A stretch of DNA of 16,563 nt from an uncultured Prevotellaceae bacterium (GTDB lineage: Bacteria; Bacteroidota; Bacteroidia; Bacteroidales; Bacteroidaceae), in the NCBI GenBank assembly GCA_937902455.1, contig CALELI010000032.1, forward strand, positions 1-16,563. The letters are read 5' to 3'. Of the stretch, positions 14,700 to 16,563 are shown one piece after another. Under the pieces are notes generated by a model that did no database searches, was not told the origin of the DNA, and saw only the letters and a list, made by a program, of their open reading frames with translations. The translations under genes were made by a program, and so were the position numbers. Every line of letters starts with the position of its first letter. Position 1 is the first letter of the stretch.

Positions 14700-15911
14700 C
14701 TACTCTTTCCTGTAGTTTCCAAACAGTCCCTGTTCGGAGAATATCTTCGTGGTCGATGCCTCCAGCGGAGTCCGCTTGATGATTGGGTTGTTCTCCCAGA
14801 AGAGCGAGTCGTACGGCTGCTCGTCAATCTTGTCAGCAAGGTCGTCCTTGCCCGCAATCTGTGCGTCAGCCATGTCAAACTTCGAATAGAGGGAATCCAT
14901 GTCGTCCACAGCCACCAGCACCGACGAAATCTTCACATGGAACTTCCTCTTGCCCAGAGCAAGGAAATAAGTGAAGTTGTAGTCCTCGTCCACCTTCACG
15001 CTCCTCACTCTCGGGAGCATACTCTCGGTGTCGTATTCTATTATGAAGGTCGGACACTGGTGCTTCATGATTCCAAGTCCCGTAGCACTATAATGGAAGT
15101 TCTTTATATGTCCCTCGTACCTGTAGACGATGAGCGACTTTGGATTCACCCACAGAGTACCTTCCACCACATCCTTCTTCACCTTCTTCTTTGCAGTGAA
15201 ATGCATCTTGTAGAACTCCACTCCGGCAGAGTCCTTCACAGTCTCAATGTCCACACTGTAGTACTTCGCCCAGTTCTCGTTGATGAACTTCACCCACGGT
15301 TTCTCCTGATCGCCGATAGGAGCAATACACGAGAAGTCGAAGAAGTTGGAATGCATCAGTTCCCTGTTGTTCACCGAGTCGTTAGGCAATGCTGCGTATC
15401 GTCCCTGAAGCAGTTGCAGGTTGTGGACGTACAGGTTAGGATTTGCCTTGAAGAACGCCTCCACCAGTTCGTTCACGTGGTCGTTGTTGCTTGTTGTCTG
15501 ACGATAGAAGTACATACGGTTCAGGTATTTCGCGTCATTCTCAAGAATCGGATAATACTTGCTTCTCAATCGTCTAATAAGCTTATTGATGTCTATGGCC
15601 GTGATGGTCACCGTCTTGATGTCATAAGCCTTTGGTTTCAGCACAATCACCTCAGTCAGTTTCTCGGCATCAACCATCAGGGTCTCATAGCCCATACTCT
15701 GAATCTTGGCATAGCCAGTACCGGGATTCCTGAGTTCAAACTCTCCCACCTCATTGGTCACCGTGCCGGGAGCGTCACTCAGATAGATGCTCGCATAAGG
15801 CAGGGCCTCCTTTGTCTTTCCGTCAATCACCTTGCCCGACAGTCTGCCCTGAGCCAGACAGCACACCGACAAAGCCCATAAACACAATGTAACACCTATC
15901 AGATTTCTCAT
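14700..15911 (-). CDS. Secreted carboxypeptidase-regulatory-like domain protein
   Basis: From the ATG at 15909-15911 the protein has 403 residues. It starts with a signal peptide, MRNLIGVTLCLWALSVCCLA, followed by a CarboxypepD_reg-like beta domain (about 21-95: GRLSGKVIDGKTKEALPYASIYL, then TNEVGEFEL). This domain type is common at the N-terminus of Bacteroidetes outer-membrane proteins. The remaining 300 residues are rich in beta strands with the motif VEGTLWVNPKSLIVYRYEG and have no catalytic signature I recognise, so the function is unknown; location in the periplasm or outer membrane is inferred. The frame extends to 15953, but that ATG lies at or before the RNA start predicted from the promoter 15958-15988, which supports the inner start. 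It is probably the first gene of the run leading to GH31. Confidence 0.82.
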   Translation of the reverse strand: MRNLIGVTLCLWALSVCCLAQGRLSGKVIDGKTKEALPYASIYLSDAPGTVTNEVGEFELRNPGTGYAKIQSMGYETLMVDAEKLTEVIVLKPKAYDIKTVTITAIDINKLIRRLRSKYYPILENDAKYLNRMYFYRQTTSNNDHVNELVEAFFKANPNLYVHNLQLLQGRYAALPNDSVNNRELMHSNFFDFSCIAPIGDQEKPWVKFINENWAKYYSVDIETVKDSAGVEFYKMHFTAKKKVKKDVVEGTLWVNPKSLIVYRYEGHIKNFHYSATGLGIMKHQCPTFIIEYDTESMLPRVRSVKVDEDYNFTYFLALGKRKFHVKISSVLVAVDDMDSLYSKFDMADAQIAGKDDLADKIDEQPYDSLFWENNPIIKRTPLEASTTKIFSEQGLFGNYRKE

Positions 15912-15957
15912 ATAGCAGTTTTCAACCAAGGCACAAGCCCACAACTTATTCAACTTG

Positions 15958-15988
15958 CAAAATTACAAAATAAAATTCACATCGCAAA
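15958..15988 (-). promoter_or_regulatory. Strong Bacteroidetes promoter for the 15911-to-8356 gene run
   Basis: Minus strand TTTG (15985-15988), 19-nt spacer, TAATTTTG (15958-15965) fits the consensus fully. The predicted RNA start is near 15951, giving a leader of about 40 nt to the ATG at 15911. No other convincing promoter was seen before nadC, C69 or GH31. Confidence 0.7.
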
Positions 15989-16013
15989 AGAAATCACACC
16001 TTATTTAATATAG

Positions 16014-16051
16014 ACTATCCTGCCAGCGCGGAATGGCACTGGCAGGATAGT
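16014..16051. other. Perfect 13-bp inverted repeat (hairpin)
   Basis: ACTATCCTGCCAG (16014-16026) and CTGGCAGGATAGT (16039-16051) are perfect complements around a 12-nt loop. On the plus strand it is followed only by TTTAGTTCTT, and on the minus strand by CTATATTAAATAAG, so it is a poor intrinsic terminator on either side. It lies between two minus-strand promoters. It could end or attenuate the upstream transcript, or be the core of a short RNA. Confidence 0.7.
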
Positions 16052-16090
16052 TTAGTTCTTAATATTGTCTGTCTTTTTACAATTCCTCTG

Positions 16091-16122
16091 CAAAAATACA
16101 CTATTTCTTTCAACCCATCAAA
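16091..16122 (-). promoter_or_regulatory. Second minus-strand promoter upstream of the hairpin
   Basis: TTTG (16119-16122), 20-nt spacer, TATTTTTG (16091-16098) on the minus strand fits the Bacteroidetes consensus. The predicted RNA start is near 16084, about 33 nt before the 13-bp inverted repeat. No coding sequence lies between it and the next promoter. Confidence 0.6.
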
Positions 16123-16291
16123 CGATTTCGAAGATATATTGCATGCCCCTTTGCCACCATTTCATCAGCGAGGAGTTCCACTGACGGTGCGCATGTCTTT
16201 GGGACATGCCTCACGCCCCGTCCGAGTCACCCCACATCGCCAGAATGGTTCTGGTTATTGTTCTGTGTTCTGAGGATGCACTAAATTCTGA
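16123..16291. other. Non-coding 3' flank of the FISUMP gene with a short hairpin
   Basis: No gene is supported here. GCATGTC (16191-16197) and GACATGC (16203-16209) form a 7-bp stem with a 5-nt loop, with no T-run on either side. The surrounding 16170-16240 is more GC-rich than the AT-rich promoter region next to it and may belong to the same segment as the FISUMP gene. Confidence 0.5.
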
Positions 16292-16563
16292 CTACGGGCA
16301 AACGGCGCGCACAGACCGACCGTCGAGACGGTAGGTGTACCAACCCCAGATGCCCAAAATGAAGTCGAGGCCGTACGCGAAGTCGTCGCGGCCCGGATCG
16401 AGCGGACTCGACCAGTAGTAGCCGCGAGAACCCTCGTAGAAGAGATAGCCGCACGACCGGAAGCCAGCGGCAGGGAGGAAGATCTGACATCCACTCGGAC
16501 CGGTCATGAGAATGCCGTTCACGCCATTCTGCTTAGTCAACTGATGTTTGCATTTGTCTGTTA
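16292..16563 (-). CDS. FISUMP-domain protein, C-terminal fragment
   Basis: The frame is open from the right edge to a TAG at 16292-16294 and gives the last 90 residues of a larger protein. KQNGVNGILMTGPSGCQIF, LPAAGFRSCGYLF, RGYYWSSPLD and the ending RLDGRSVRAVCP match the C-terminal pattern of the Fibrobacter succinogenes major paralogous (FISUMP) domain, seen in many paralogous cell-surface proteins of Prevotella and relatives. Function is unknown; surface exposure is inferred from the family. A TTG near 16538-16540 could be read as a start, but the frame continues upstream as TDKCKHQ, which fits the domain, so the gene is cut by the window edge rather than short. Base composition is clearly more GC-rich than the other genes here. 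Confidence 0.72.
   Translation of the reverse strand, partial: TDKCKHQLTKQNGVNGILMTGPSGCQIFLPAAGFRSCGYLFYEGSRGYYWSSPLDPGRDDFAYGLDFILGIWGWYTYRLDGRSVRAVCP

Noticed and set aside
14937..15881. A 314-codon plus-strand open frame opposite the carboxypeptidase-regulatory-like gene
   Set aside because: It is antisense to a gene with a good promoter, signal peptide and recognised domain. Its His/Val/Leu-rich translation has no family features and no promoter was seen.
16255..16494. Arg/Ser-rich minus-strand frames overlapping the FISUMP fragment (also 16281-16490)
   Set aside because: They are out-of-frame readings of the GC-rich FISUMP coding region, whose own frame matches a known domain ending.

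Overview
The window looks like a chromosomal segment of a Bacteroidales bacterium, most likely Prevotella or a close relative. The evidence is a Bacteroidetes-type RpoZ beside BamD, DUF4293 and DUF349 proteins, a FISUMP-type protein at the right edge, and several matches to the Bacteroidetes sigma promoter (TTTG, 19-21 nt, TAnnTTTG). Apart from a tRNA and a possible small RNA, everything convincing is on the minus strand. No insertion sequence, phage, CRISPR array or known defence system is visible.

Layout on the minus strand. (1) 1-1890: a DUF349-repeat protein whose C-terminus runs off the left edge, with its own promoter. (2) 2427-6720: a tight run of seven genes in the order bamD, rpoZ, DUF4293 membrane protein, nitroreductase, DUF2520 Rossmann protein, kdsC-type phosphatase, maf. 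It looks like one operon covering outer-membrane assembly, RNA polymerase, LPS Kdo synthesis and nucleotide sanitation. (3) 6824-8217: recF overlapping a DUF721 (DciA-like) gene by 4 nt, a replication and repair pair. (4) 8356-15911: a co-directional run of a secreted carboxypeptidase-regulatory-like protein, nadC, a secreted C69 peptidase and a 1235-residue modular GH31 glycosidase. A near-perfect promoter precedes the first gene. (5) 16292-16563: the C-terminal end of a FISUMP-domain protein, visibly more GC-rich than its surroundings.

On the plus strand, tRNA-Gly(CCC) at 8270-8342 has its own promoter and a strong terminator that covers the GH31 stop codon. A promoter at 2295-2326 and an intrinsic terminator at 2381-2418 bracket about 85 nt with no gene, which suggests an unannotated small RNA.

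The most unusual feature is a set of degenerate 7-nt tandem arrays in the gaps (1932-1966, 3019-3060, 3593-3613, 13718-13766, 14636-14684). They keep strict heptamer phase while the unit drifts, two of them share an identical 21-nt core, and some supply the ends of genes. No complete new gene system was found. The best leads are these arrays, the candidate small RNA, the tandem promoter and hairpin at 15958-16122, and the dockerin plus cohesin-like tail of the GH31 enzyme.
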